A stretch of 64,000 nt of DNA from Chlamydomonas reinhardtii (taxonomy: Eukaryota > Chlorophyta > Chlorophyceae > Chlamydomonadales > Chlamydomonadaceae). Positions 11,564 to 22,673 of this stretch are shown one piece after another. How positions within the stretch are numbered: the stretch's first letter is position 1; each line of letters starts with the position of its first letter. The position numbers were made by a program, and so were the translations under genes. The DNA is taken from assembly GCF_000002595.2 (NCBI RefSeq), contig NC_057019.1:2290362-2354361 (forward strand), in the 5' to 3' direction. Under the pieces are notes generated by a model. It worked only from the letters and a program-made list of their open reading frames with translations, searched no databases and was not told where the DNA came from.

Positions 11564-14500
11564 GCGGCGCGCAGGGCGTTGAGGGTGCCGGACACGGGGC
11601 AGCGCGAGGCGGTGAGCGAGCCGGCAGTGCGAGGGTCCTTACCCAGCCAGCGCGACTGCGGCAGCAGCACCAGAACAAGCAGCGGGATAACAAGCACAGG
11701 GCGTGTTGTTAAAGCCGTTGCGACCTTGCAAGGGATATGGGGTAGGCTTAGGTGCGGCCAGGTGTGATGCGCACAGTGCAGTGGAGCATGAGCAGGAGGA
11801 CGGGCAAGCCGCGCACAGACAGGAGGCAGGCAGGTGTTTCACATGAGCAGCAGGTAAATGTCGGGGGCGGCAGTCAATCGCACCAGTTGGAAGTCGTGTG
11901 GCTGCTCCCAGTTGAGATTGGACAGGTGCAGGCTCCAGAACGGGATCCACACCACCACGCCGGGATCAGCCGCGAACGGGCCTGCGCGGGAGAGGCCAGG
12001 CAGGCAGTCAGGGGGGCACAACACAGGGCGCGTCCACACGCAACGACCCTTAAATGCGGGCGGTGACTGCACAACCGCCGTCCTGACATGCGCAACTGGC
12101 CCGCAAGCAGCCGGTGTCCTCCTGCCGCTGCCCCTGCCCCTGTGCCACTACTACTGCCCACCAAGCCCCACGCCCAACCACGGAAACTCACCCACGCGCG
12201 CCGGCGGTCCGTTCTTGGGGACCTCCTTGATGAGTCCGTTGGGCGCGGTGGAGTAGAGGCGCAGGCACTCGCGCACGTAGGCGTCCAGCACCGGCAGGCC
12301 GCCCAGCGCCTCGTGGGCGCCAGCCAGGGAGGCGAAGGAGGCCGTGGTGGGGTCCACGGAGGAGGGGGAGGAGGAGGAGGAGGTGTCGGGGACAAGGCCT
12401 GAAAGGAAGGCACGTTTCGGGGCAATGGTGGCGGTTGGCGCTTCTGGCGCGGGCCCCACAGGCACAGCGCTCGCCCAGCGCTCCAGGTTGCGGGCGGCGA
12501 GCTCGCGTGCAATCCGCCACTTCGCCCTGAAATGCCACACGGCTTACATGTGCGCGGACTCGTGAGGTTTCGCTTTCACAAATAACCGCACACACGACAC
12601 CACAAACACACACGCACATACACACGCAACACGCGCCTTTGTCCTTGCACTTTCCTAACCCCCCCCCCCCCCGCACCTGCCCCCCGCAGCTCTGCGACGA
12701 GCTGCTCCGAGGCGTCCTTGTGTGCGTGCAGCCCGTACAGCATCCACGTCAGCGTGCTGCACACAGCAGAGCAAACACACGTTGGGGCAATGGTTGGTTG
12801 CGGGGGCGGAGGCCGGCGGGAGGCGCCGCATGCGGACGTGCGGGGCCACTAGCTTTCCCATGCAACGCCCCGGATGCAGCGCCCTGCCCCCACGGACGTG
12901 CCCCATCACGTCACCACAGCTCCCAACGAAACCGTGGCGCCCCTTGAGTCGTCACAAGCAGTCTCCCAGCGCGTACAATGAGCTTTTTCCCGTCCCCCGG
13001 CTCCTCACTTGGCTGTGGTCTCGTATCCGGCGATGATGACTGTGGCGATCTCGGCACAGATCTGCTCATCACTCAGTGCCGCGCCGCCTGTGGGTTGAAG
13101 AACCAACCACTGGGCTATTGACCGCTTCCTAGCAACCTGCACTCGGCGTTCCCACCACCCCTGCACCTCCTGGCCACGTGGCTACTGTATACGACATTAC
13201 AAGAAGGGACAATCCGACCGAGGAAGAGTGCCCAGCATCCAGGTCAAGATCTCCGGCCCGAAGGGAAACCGCCCCCACGTTGTCTGCCGACCTCCACAAA
13301 CCGTGGCTAATGGCCCCAGCCAGCCCGCCGCAGCCCCCCTCCCACCAACCCACGGGCCCAGCCGCACCTGGCGCCAGGGACGGGTCTGCCAGGCGCAGCA
13401 GCTGTGCGCCGAAGCTGTTGTCATCCTCGGTGGGCGCCCCGCGCGCCCGGATCTGGCGCCACACGTCCTGCGCAGGCATCGGTCGCAGCACACATACACA
13501 CATACACACACATGCACGCCCACGCACACACACCTCAATCGCAGGTCCAAACGTGAGGCAATGCCGGCGGAGGCGCACGACACAGCAAATGGGCCAAGGA
13601 GGGTGTGGGAGGGCGGTGGCGCGCCACGTGGGGAGGGCCTGTGCATTGCAGCCCCACTGAGTCTGCATTGCAGCCCCACTGAGTCCGCACTAGTGGAACG
13701 TGGTCGTACACATACCACACATTGGGGGGGCTTTTAGTGCACACGTACACTCACACACACACGCGCCCGGCGACACGCTCCCTCTCACCTCCACCAGGGC
13801 GTGGAATGCCGCCATGTCCGCCGCCCCCGCCCGCGCCTCCTCCTCGTACAGCCACGGCAGCAGCCGCCGGCCCACGCTGCGCGCCCGCTCCCCGCACTCG
13901 TGCATCGCCTGTGCGCCATCGCGGCGCCATGGTGCAGCGCCAGCCGCAACTCCGGTTAGCGCAACCACCGCAACAAAGCACCACAGGTGGGCTGGGGCTT
14001 GCAATCAGGGGAAACATGCTCCCGAAGCCTTCACCCGTGCCCTGCACCACAGTGCCGACACCTACCGCTAGTAGTAGGCCCCCTCCCGGTCCACTTCAAC
14101 CACCTCGAGTACTCCAACCACCTCAACCAGAATACGGTAGGAGCACCCAACCCACAGCCCAGCCCCTGCCCAGACCCCTGCACCCGTGCGTATTCCAGCA
14201 GCTTGCAGCGCATCCCAGCACGTTTTGGGTTTGGGCCTCGAATCCTCTGCGCACCCAGGTGCACCCACCGACTCTCTTTTGTCTCTACCTAAATGATTTC
14301 ATACCCACCGACTCAATCAGGGAGGGCAGCTGCGCCGCCGCCGGGTCGTCCAGGCATCGGAAGTCAATGCCGAAGGCGCTCAGTCCCAACATGTCCAGTG
14401 TGAGGCACTTGGCCAGGTGGTTCATCTCGTGACTGGTCAGGCCCGTGGTGCTGTTGATGCTGGCGGTGCTGCTGCTGCTCGTGCTCGTGCTGGTGCCGCT

Positions 14501-16086
14501 GCTGTCGCCGTAGACAGCAGCGTGTTGTTGTTGTTGTTGTTGTTGTGACTGCTGCTGCTGCTGCTGCTGGCGGTGGTAGCTCTGCTCCAGCAGGTCACCC
14601 AGCTTGGCGACACACTGAAGGATGATGGGATAGTGCAGGCTGCAGGGGGGGCGGGGCGGAGAGGCGGGCGATGCAGCAGCGTGCGGGGGTAGGGGTTAAG
14701 GCTCGGGTGTGCCAGACGTCAGATGGTGTTTGGGGCCACACCCGTGTCAGAGCATGAGCACCCGGCACCATCACCACGTGCCAGCTGATGTCAGTTGCAA
14801 AGCAGTTCGCTCCGCACACCAGTTGCACCCGGCGCGTCCCAGGCAATCCTCACACAGACACCGCTGTCGTATAGGTTACATGGCACACACACTGCGCAGC
14901 CGCATCACCCGTCAACATGGAGCCAAGCGGCGCACCGCCAGCGTCCTCCAGCGTCCTCCACCTGCACCACAGCGACCCCCGCCCCCGCCCCTGACCCTGC
15001 CCGCACTCCTGCAGCCCCCGTCCCCGCCCCCGCCCCTGCACCCCCCAGTTGCACCCGCCAGCTGCACCCGCCCGCGCCTCACCTCATGCTGCCTGGCCCT
15101 ATGGCGGGTCCGTAAGCCCTCCGCACCGCTCGCCAGGTGGTCGTGTTCTCAGCCACTGTGAACAAACCCTGGACGCCCGCGTGCGGGCTGCGCGGACGAC
15201 GGGAGGGTGGCGGCATGTGACATCAAGTACGGTATGCGCGAGTATCATCTACAAGTTGCGCCCAGTACACGATGAGCCTAAGGTCTGGTAACCTAGATTA
15301 TACAAGTCTAAACGCCTGATACATTGGCGCCGTTCCCCTTGATGTTCGTCTGCATTCCGGCCTGGGCATGCGGCCTTTGCCAGCACGCGCAAGAGCTGGG
15401 TGTCAACTGTCAAGGCCCTGCACGTGCCCCATGCACGCCAGGCTCCCTCCGCCGCACCCTGACCCACACCTGATGGCCGAATCCCACATCGCATATCCAG
15501 TGGACTTGGGCAGGCCCGCACTGCCGCGACCCACAATGCCAGCGATGAGGGACGGCTCTGCGGCAGGCGCCAGACCATGGCATGGGCAGCAGCCAAAGCC
15601 ACAGCGGCCAGGTGAGCAGCGTGTCAGCGCAACACCCCGTGCCAAATGTCTAACGCCCGTATCATCTTGTGCCCACATTTCAGCCCCCTGGCACGCAGCC
15701 TCTATGCACCCACCTGTGACCACTAGGTACTTGCGCCCCACAATCTCCATAGCGTACACGCCGTTGTACTGCTCCGACCACTCCAGCATCTTCTTAGGAA
15801 AGAACTTGGTGGCCAGGTAGGCGGGTAGCTGGCCAAGCCACGGAAGGCCGGGAGGGCCGGGAGCGCGCTGCAGCGGAGGGAGGTCGGGCGCGCCAGCAGG
15901 CCCAGGCGTTGAAGCGCCTGTGCTGGCGTGCAGCGGTCGGCACCGCGCCGCGTGAATTCGGCGCGGCGCCGTATGCATGCGGTTGCATGGCCTACAGTCT
16001 GAAAGCGGCCTGACGCTGGTCATCAGTCGTCCGCGCGCGAATGATTGCCCGAGGGTCCCTGGTCCCAAACTGAGCGAAACCACCAC
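10395..16086 (-). CDS. Cytochrome P450 monooxygenase
   Basis: Twelve exons on the minus strand (15714-16086, 15470-15557, 15083-15187, 14309-14639, 13789-13908, 13368-13467, 13009-13087, 12677-12756, 12192-12398, 11884-11981, 11365-11655, 10395-10619) join to 698 aa. Hallmarks in order: Pro-rich hinge with PGPPGLPWLGQLP near 75-90; VVTEPSLIAGIV and LPKSTGYA; W-R-x-V-R (C-helix); AGYETT at 392-397 (I-helix oxygen-binding); E-C-L-R at 469-472 (K-helix ExxR); FMPFGDGSRNCVGQ with heme-ligand Cys613. The first 60 residues are Arg/Ala/Ser/Thr-rich without a long hydrophobic anchor, so a plastid transit peptide is likely. Two low-complexity inserts stand out: Gln runs at 213-227 and about 20 Ser just before the heme loop. 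The CYP family was not assigned and the substrate is unknown. The gene is divergent to a cytochrome b5 gene. Confidence 0.92.
10753..10797. repeat. (TG)n microsatellite in the last P450 intron
   Basis: About 22 uninterrupted TG units. On the transcribed strand this is a CA tract upstream of the 3' splice site at 10620. Confidence 0.95.
11205..11325 (+). repeat. Two tandem copies of the 'GGGCTGGTATCTAC' intronic repeat
   Basis: The cores GAGCTGGTATCTATAACC (near 11234) and GGGCTGGTATCTACAACC (near 11298) are each preceded by CGGTTTAG or TGGTTTAG and followed by a C-tract. They are members of a dispersed family also seen at 38506, 46083, 48730, 50436, 51167 and 56078. They lie in the last P450 intron. 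Confidence 0.75.
11493..11560 (-). repeat. Coding trinucleotide repeat (AGC)n, polyserine
   Basis: About 22 tandem CTG units on the plus strand are read as AGC on the coding strand. They encode the Ser run in the P450 just upstream of its heme-binding loop. Such a tract is likely to vary in length between strains. Confidence 0.9.
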
Positions 16087-16373
16087 GGCGTGTCGGGTAC
16101 GCTATGTTCAAGGATTTAAGAGGGCTGCTTTAATTTGTTGCATTGTGAGCAACGGGCATCAATGCAGCGGATGAGCAATCACTGCGAAGTCTTCAGCTGC
16201 TGGCTCGTTGCGTGTGTACAGACGGTGTGCCGTTGATACAGTAACTGGGGATGATTGTATCACGACAGAACTGTGCCTAAATTCCAAGCAGTACTTCAAC
16301 AAGAGTTTTCTTTGCATTGAAGCGTCCAACGACGAGCTGTGCTTGAGTACCTGTTAGATTTAAGAAAGCTCAG
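16087..16373. promoter_or_regulatory. Divergent promoter region, P450 (-) / cytochrome b5 (+)
   Basis: Only 287 bp separate the two start codons. The stretch is AT-rich relative to both genes and must carry both 5' UTRs and promoters. No clear TATA box was identified. Co-regulation is inferred from the arrangement. Confidence 0.6.
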
Positions 16374-17132
16374 ATGACTAGCAACACGTTCACGCAGGAG
16401 GAGGTAGCAAAGCACAACCAGGCCGGGGACTGTTGGATAATCGTCGCGCGGAACGGCCAACGGAGCGTGTTTGACGTGTCAAACTATCTGAGGTCGCACC
16501 CAGGCGGCTCGCGCATCATCTTAGAAGGGGCAGGTGCGCGGGGGTTGCCGCAAGTTTTTTGTCGAGGTGGAGGGTAGCTGCAGCCGGGGGTAGCTGCGCC
16601 GGCGTCGGGTATGCCGCCGCCGACAGCGCGTGGTGACAGCACCTGGAACACACCTGCCAGCACCCGAAGTTCAGGCGCTTATGGAATTGGCCTCAAGATC
16701 ATTGGGAGTGCAGACGGGGGTGAGGGGGGCTTCTCAGCTTGGAGTGGGAAGGGCCAGCCGCGAAACGGGAGGCGGGTGGCCATCAACAATACACATCAGG
16801 ACCGGTCCTTCCACTGATGCTATGGCAGCCGCGTTAGCATCAAACGGGCCTGCTGCAAGATTGCTCTAAAGCTGTACAGGGCATGCTAGCAGAAGCTTTC
16901 ACCCGTGTCCGCCACCCGCGTCCGCCATCCCTCGCATCATTCATGGCTCACAGGCACAGACATGACGCAGCAGTTTTTTTCGGTGCGGCACAGCCCCGCT
17001 GCGCTGCGCGCCTTGGACCGCCACTTCATTCGGCTGCTGGAGCCGCCGCCGGGCCCGGAGAGCTTCTGGGGTTGCTTATCCACCTGGTTCAAGGGGCGGA
17101 CGCCGGCTACGGCTTTGACGGCGAGCACTTAG
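16374..17132 (+). CDS. Soluble cytochrome b5-domain protein, copy 1
   Basis: Two exons (16374-16533, 16954-17132) give 112 aa. The fold signature is complete: DCWIIV near 20, VFDVSNYLRSHPGGS with heme ligand His in HPGG near residue 44, and a second ligand in RHSPAAL near residue 66. There is no hydrophobic C-terminal anchor, so it should be soluble. The C-terminus ends WFKGRTPATALTAST. The single intron is phase 1, in the Gly codon before TDMT, the same place as in the two other b5 genes of this window. Its likely role is one-electron transfer. The adjacent divergent P450 is an obvious candidate acceptor, but this is inference. Confidence 0.93.
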
Positions 17133-19173
17133 CCGACCTCGTGAAGGCACAGAACAAGGGCCGTAAGGCACAGGGCAACTTGGCAGGGCTGGCGACGGGG
17201 ATCTGCGTGCTGTGTGCTGGTGTGGCATAGTCCGGTACTGTGCAAGGCATGTTGGCACCGCAACGTCAAGCGGAAGCAGCGTGGCATCGAGCTAGACACG
17301 GAGCTGGATGTGGTCGACCTGCGTGACAGTGACTGACCGATGACGGATGAGCGCCACTGCATGAGCAGCAGCATTGGTGGGCTGGGGGCTGGGGCGTAGC
17401 ATTGCTTTCAGGCGAACACTTGACTCTTGGACCTGTGGTTGGTATGTTGGGCTGCCTGTGTGCATGCATGACCAAACTCTGGCCCTTTGGCTGAGGGCAC
17501 GGCGGTACGGCATGCAAGCGCAGCAGCATGACAGCGGCAGAAGACAATCCTGCTCCTGCTGCTCCTGCTGCCGTTGAATGGGCTTTGTTCAGGAGCAGAT
17601 TGGTGACTGGAGAACACATGAAATGAATGAGCAGGTTACGGTTGCGTTCATTAAGGTATCGTTAAAACCTGGGTCACAGCCGAGACAGTACCACGACGCG
17701 CCTGCGGGCTGAAGCAAGGCCGGTGTGTATTGATGCTCCTGTGGAGGGGGCGAGGCGGTGGTCCCAGAGTAAATGATTAGGGCAGTGGGAGCCTGCAACA
17801 CGGCTCAGTGCGCCCGGTAGTAAGCGGCGTTTTGATGATGTGCGTGCATTCATCCTTTTTATCCATGCACTCGTTTATCCACGTGTGGGGTAGTGACATA
17901 ACCTGCTTGAGGGAACAGGCGCATCGGCGGCATTGCATGCTCCTGCATGCTCCAAGCCCGCTGACGTCGCCTGGCGGCACGTTGTTGCCAGGTTTGACTG
18001 GGGCGTGTGCGTGCAAACAAAATAAGTGCGAGTCAAGGAGATGCCGCCAATTGATTGGCCTTCCTGACGGCCTGGTGTCGCAGTAGAGCGCGCGTGAAGC
18101 CGCCATTCATGATGTTTGAATGGAGTGAGAAGCAGATTCTTTGGACTGCTAGTAGATTGAAGGCGTTTCGTTGTACTGTGGCGCATTATCTGGGGGATGG
18201 TTTTGGTATCTAAACATTCAACCCCGTGGCCGTTGACGTCAAGGCTCTGACTAGGGGCGTGGAGTGGTAGAGCTACTTTTGTGCTGGCGTCATGGCCCTT
18301 GGTATGACGGTGTTATTACGCGCATGCACTACCGCACAGTTGCACTGCTTGCGGTTTTGACGTCCTGTGGTGTTTGTGGGGGAGATGTAAGGTGCGGCGT
18401 TGACTCGGAATCTCAGGCACTCCTGCTCTGGTGCCTATGGGCGTCTACGGGTGCCTTCCCTGCTCTGGCAGGTTGTGCGTACCAGACCCTGGGGCTCCTG
18501 ATGATGCGTAGTAAGCCGTAAACAAGCGCTATCCTCACGCGGCTCTTCTTGGGGCTACGGCTATGTAAGCAACAATCTGAAGCCAGAAGGCCAGCAGCGG
18601 TCCCCCACCCGGGCGAGCTCTGCCGCCCGCAACCGCTTTGGCGGCTGTGCCGGATCCGTGCAGCGCCGTACATGTCCGCCGCATTCATTCATGTGTGGGG
18701 TTGAAGAGCATAAGCATTAGCAGAAGCTGTCTGAAGGCAATCCGGCCAAGCCAAGCAATGCGTCACCACCGGTCACGAGCAACCGCACAACCGAAGCGAT
18801 TACGGAGGCGCGCCGTCACTGCACCCTATTTAATGGCTTCAATTGACGCGATATACGTCAAATCACCATGCAACACATAATGACTCCGCGCTCCGCTGGG
18901 CCGGTACGCCTTGGCAGCGGCAGTCTCTCATATACGAAGACATACGCGAAGGACCCGTAGACCTGGCGTACGCTGACGGCATTGTTTATATGCATGGCTA
19001 GCTTCCAATCACAAACAAACACACAGAGGACTCACAGGAGGACTCAAGCTCCGCTTCCCCTTCTCTGGCTTTCCTACTGAAATTGCTGACAATTGAAAGC
19101 GTCATAAGTTGTTTCTGCAAACGCTTAAACGTAGACACCTCTCTCTGGCGCACAGTGTCAGCACCGTCCCGAC
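17133..19173. other. Intergenic region between two cytochrome b5 genes
   Basis: About 2 kb with no recognisable gene on either strand. TGTAA occurs at 18386-18390 and 18564-18568, but these are more than 1.2 kb from the stop, so the true 3' end of the first b5 gene is uncertain. The composition is lower in GC than the genes. Confidence 0.5.
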
Positions 19174-19774
19174 ATGGCGAACACGGCCCCGGTCATCCCT
19201 TTCAATGTACTTCAACAGCACGCGTCTAGCTCCAGTTGCTGGATCGTTATCACCCGGGACGGGCAGCGGAGAGTGTATGATGTGACAAACTACCTGGAGC
19301 ACCATCCTGGCGGCAAGGCTGTTATTGCGAACCTGGCAGGTAGGGACGGGTTCGCACGCTGGGGCGAGGTGTGAGGGGGCCGGGTTGCGGGGACGCCCGG
19401 CGCTTTGGCAGTGTCAGCACACGACAGCTCGCGTTCATACCCTTTGGATACAGACGAGGGTAACGTTCCCAACAGTTCCGTGCATTGCGAGCCTCGGGTG
19501 CCATAATGCCGCATCCATCACACACTGATTGGGCACCTAAAGCGTAGATAGGCCACACAACCCCTGTCTCCGATCACGTATCTGCATTTCACCCCCAGGA
19601 CGTGACGCAACGCGAGAATATGACAACACTGGTCACAGCAAGGCCGCCCAGCGACTTCTAGACCGCTACTTTATCGGCCTCCTCGAGCCCGGGGCACCCC
19701 TGCCGGAGTCGTGCCACGGCGCTGCGGGCAAGGCAGAGAAGCCTGGCATCTTCAAGCGTTTGTTCAGCTTATAG
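19174..19774 (+). CDS. Soluble cytochrome b5-domain protein, copy 2
   Basis: Two exons (19174-19339, 19599-19774) give 113 aa. Visible motifs are SCWIVITRDGQRRVYDV, the heme-binding EHHPGGKA near residue 45, GRDATREYDNTGHS with the second heme His, and the amphipathic tail KPGIFKRLFSL without a membrane span. The intron is phase 1 in the Gly codon before RDAT, homologous to copy 1. The two copies share gene structure and strand, so they look like an old tandem duplication. The expected role is soluble electron carrier. The partner is unknown. Confidence 0.93.
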
Positions 19775-20525
19775 CATGGAGGGACAGCTTGAGCTCGCTT
19801 CTGGCGTCTGCAGAGGCGCATGTTGAAGATGGTTGGAGCTGGTGCATACTTATGGATGGCGCAGTGGCGTGGCGCCCGCAGGTTGAGAGGTCTCGCGAGA
19901 GCTGAATCACGGTAGCATGGTCATGGAGGCCGTCTGCCATGCAGCGCACCGCTTGCATCAATTCCAGTTGTCATGTACATACTGCGCAACGCGTCGGCCT
20001 TAGCGCCATAGATGAACATATGATGCATGCGTGCTTGGCAGTTAGCTAATTTCTTGGGTATACTCAGGCGAGGGCGTGCGAGCCGCTTAGTAGCAGTAAC
20101 AGGGATTGCAACGGTTGTGAGGGGCCAGGAGCGAGGGGCGACTGGGCGTGCTCACAAGCCAGCAAAGCGCATGATTGCAATCACTTGAGTCTAGAAACCA
20201 GGGCCATGGGCGCAGGGTATTTATTCATGGTGGTGGGCTAGTGGCACAGCTTAGACTGTGAATTTTAGCTCGCGTAATAAGCCCAAGGTTGCCGTATTCG
20301 TACGCTGTGAACGGCAGACTGCACAGGAGGGAGACGTGTGGTGCATTGGTGCAGCGCAAGCTGCCGTGAAAGATGTGTCCCTGACCCATTAAAGCGGGCT
20401 GCATGGATGTGACATCGTATCCCGCCTGCTGTGTACGGTACCACGGCGGTGAGGCTCAGGGGCACGAGCAACACACCTGGGCCGTGGCGAATCCGCACAT
20501 GGCTGGTTGCGCATGGCGGCCTCCT

Positions 20526-20530
20526 TGTAA
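20526..20530 (+). promoter_or_regulatory. Candidate poly(A) signal TGTAA for b5 copy 2
   Basis: First TGTAA on the plus strand after the stop at 19774, giving a 3' UTR of about 750 bp, which is long but normal for this kind of genome. Confidence 0.4.
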
Positions 20531-20907
20531 ACTAGATCACCGCTGGCTTACCGTACCTGACCGTACTGTGCGGTGTCCCCGGTTGCGAGGGTCGGCGGAC
20601 AAGCAGTGGGTTTGCGTTTCTCGCAGGGCCTGAGATGGTTCCCTACGCTGTTGGGCCGCCACACCCCTGCTGGTTGATGGCCAGGGCTGGCCAGCGTTGT
20701 CCCTTCTTGCAATGCCGCATGCACGGCAACGGGAGGCATGTTGAAGGGTGCGTTGCCAGGTAAGTGCATGTACGCTGGCGTATGCACGCAAGGGGAGGCC
20801 TCTCCCCTGATGTATGCTGGTGGCAAGCTGGACTGTTGGGCGCAGCCCGAGATGTCCTGCTATAAACTGCTCTTCAATTTGTCCGTCTCAGACTCTCAGT
20901 ATGAGCC

Positions 20908-20912
20908 TTACA
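20908..20912 (-). promoter_or_regulatory. Candidate poly(A) signal TGTAA for the tail-anchored b5
   Basis: TTACA on the plus strand, about 640 bp past the stop of the minus-strand cytochrome b5 gene. Confidence 0.4.
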
Positions 20913-21553
20913 CAATCCTTCACACCAGTGCTAAGCTGTTTCAGCTCCAAAGGAACATCGCGATGAGCCCACGTACGCTCCATGCTTCCACTCACTCCCC
21001 TCTCCTCGCAGCCTACAATGCGGCTTGTCAGCCACTGGGCATACGACGTGCCTCCACTCCCTGCCATCACGCATTCCAGTGCCTCACTCGTTACGCATGC
21101 CCATAAACAGGCCCACTGCACCTCCGCTGCTCGACTACCGCCATACCCTGCCCGTCCAAACCTCACAGTAGCAATGTCAAGTTCGTGCTCTACTGTGAGG
21201 TACCGCAATTGCAGTAGTATCCTTCAATCATCTTAGTTGCCTGCTCGTCAGGACTCAGTTGTCCGATGCACGCACTCTATCAAAATGCGCATACTCCAGC
21301 ATGCCTGGTCCATACCACCTCCGCAACGAAGCGCAAGCTGCTGTTAAGCTCCTGTTGTTTAAGCTCCCACCGACAAGCCCTGCTGATAACGCCGCCGGCA
21401 CCAACGAGCGACTCCACGAGCAGGTCCTGCGCTGCCGTGTCGTCACAGGCCCATGCAGTCGGAATCCCATGCATCCCGCGCCGACACACATTGGCCGCTC
21501 CTGGCACTGTTTCAAAATGACCGGCCATGAGCCGACATGCCTGGTGCAACCGC

Positions 21554-22673
21554 TCATGCAGACTTCTTCTGGCTCATCATGTAGAAGTTGAGCGCCAGCG
21601 CCAGCGCCAGTATGAGCAGTGGGAGGATGACGTGGAATGTTCGCGTCGCCGCACTCTTAGCGGGCTGCTGCTTCGCCGCGTTGGCGCTCTGCGGAGGCAC
21701 CTTGGCCACGGCGGGAGCGCTGTCGCCACCCTGTGTGCGGGGATGTGTAGGACATGGTGGGTGTCAAGGCAGTGCGTTGTCCAAGCGAATGCACCTGTTT
21801 GCAACAGCTGCGCCGTGGAAAAACACATACACCGCCTCTACCTCTCGTCCCTTGGGCGCGGCCTGTTGGACATCCGCATTCCCAGGACCTGCCGTTGCTA
21901 AGTTCCTCAAGCTTAAGCAGACTGGCCAACCACAGTCAGCCCAAGCGCTGCTCCATCCCCTTACCTAGTAGCCAATCGCGCCTCCGCTCCAACGCACGCT
22001 ACCACCCCAGGTTCACCCCTACCAACTCGGCCGCTGTTGTGCTGCTGTCCATGATGGAGAACGCACCTCAAACTCTCCGATCACGTACTTCTCCAGAAGC
22101 TTCTTTGCAGAGTTGCTGTGCCCAATCTCCTCAAAATCTTGGGTGGCATCCTTGCCTGCGACCCAAGGACCACTTTCAGAACGGTGCACAGAAACTCTTC
22201 CGAGGCATCCCCTTTGCGAGCATCACCATCGAGACCACATCCCCTTGCAAGCATCCAACCCGCAACGCTTGCGGGTTGAAAGGCGAGCCGATGGCGCCAA
22301 GCGCACCCCGCGGCTTGATCGCTAAGGCCGGCAATCCCTAGTTTACAGCTATAGCATACAAAGCTGAATCTGCAGCCGTCATCAAAGGCTCACCCGTCGA
22401 GGTGAGGATGATGTCATACCCGCCTGCAGCGCGAGCCAGAGAGCAGTCGACAACAGTACCTGGTCAGTCCAACCTAGCATAGCGCCACGTAAATAAGTCT
22501 CCAGCTCCAGGTGACCCAGTCCTTTACGCCGATGCGCGCAGCTCCGCACCTGGGTGCTCCTCCAGGAACTCGGTCACATCGTAAACCTTCCCGTGTACAA
22601 CTAGCCAGCACGACTTTTCTGTCGTGTGCTGCTTCAGGTCAGCGACACCGTATGTTTTCCCTGAGGGGGCCAT
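21554..22673 (-). CDS. CYB5: Tail-anchored (microsomal-type) cytochrome b5
   Basis: Four minus-strand exons (22550-22673, 22394-22423, 22067-22155, 21554-21730) give 139 aa, the normal length of ER cytochrome b5. Residues 5-75 form the heme domain: [33 protein letters not shown] (first heme His at about 40), [18 protein letters not shown] (second heme His). Residues 111-131 ([19 protein letters not shown]) are the single C-terminal membrane span, followed by the short tail MMSQKKSA. This is a classic tail anchor for the ER surface. It would pass electrons from NADH-b5 reductase to desaturases, hydroxylases or P450s. Exon 2 is only 30 bp. The intron before KDAT is at the same position and phase as in the two soluble copies nearby. 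Confidence 0.95.

Larger units (their letters stand above)
19775..21553. other. Convergent intergenic region, b5 copy 2 (+) and tail-anchored b5 (-)
   Basis: No gene is recognised in 1.8 kb. It holds candidate poly(A) signals for both flanking genes (20526 on +, 20908 on -). Confidence 0.5.

Noticed and set aside
17133-19173. Several 65-110-codon ORFs on both strands
   Set aside because: No domains, no splice structure, no codon bias; treated as intergenic.
20395-20440. Weak resemblance of the minus strand (GGATACGATGTCACATCC) to the b5 microexon GGYDIILTS
   Set aside because: The frame relative to the acceptor is wrong, and no neighbouring heme-domain exon is found in 20440-20850, so chance or a very old remnant is as likely.
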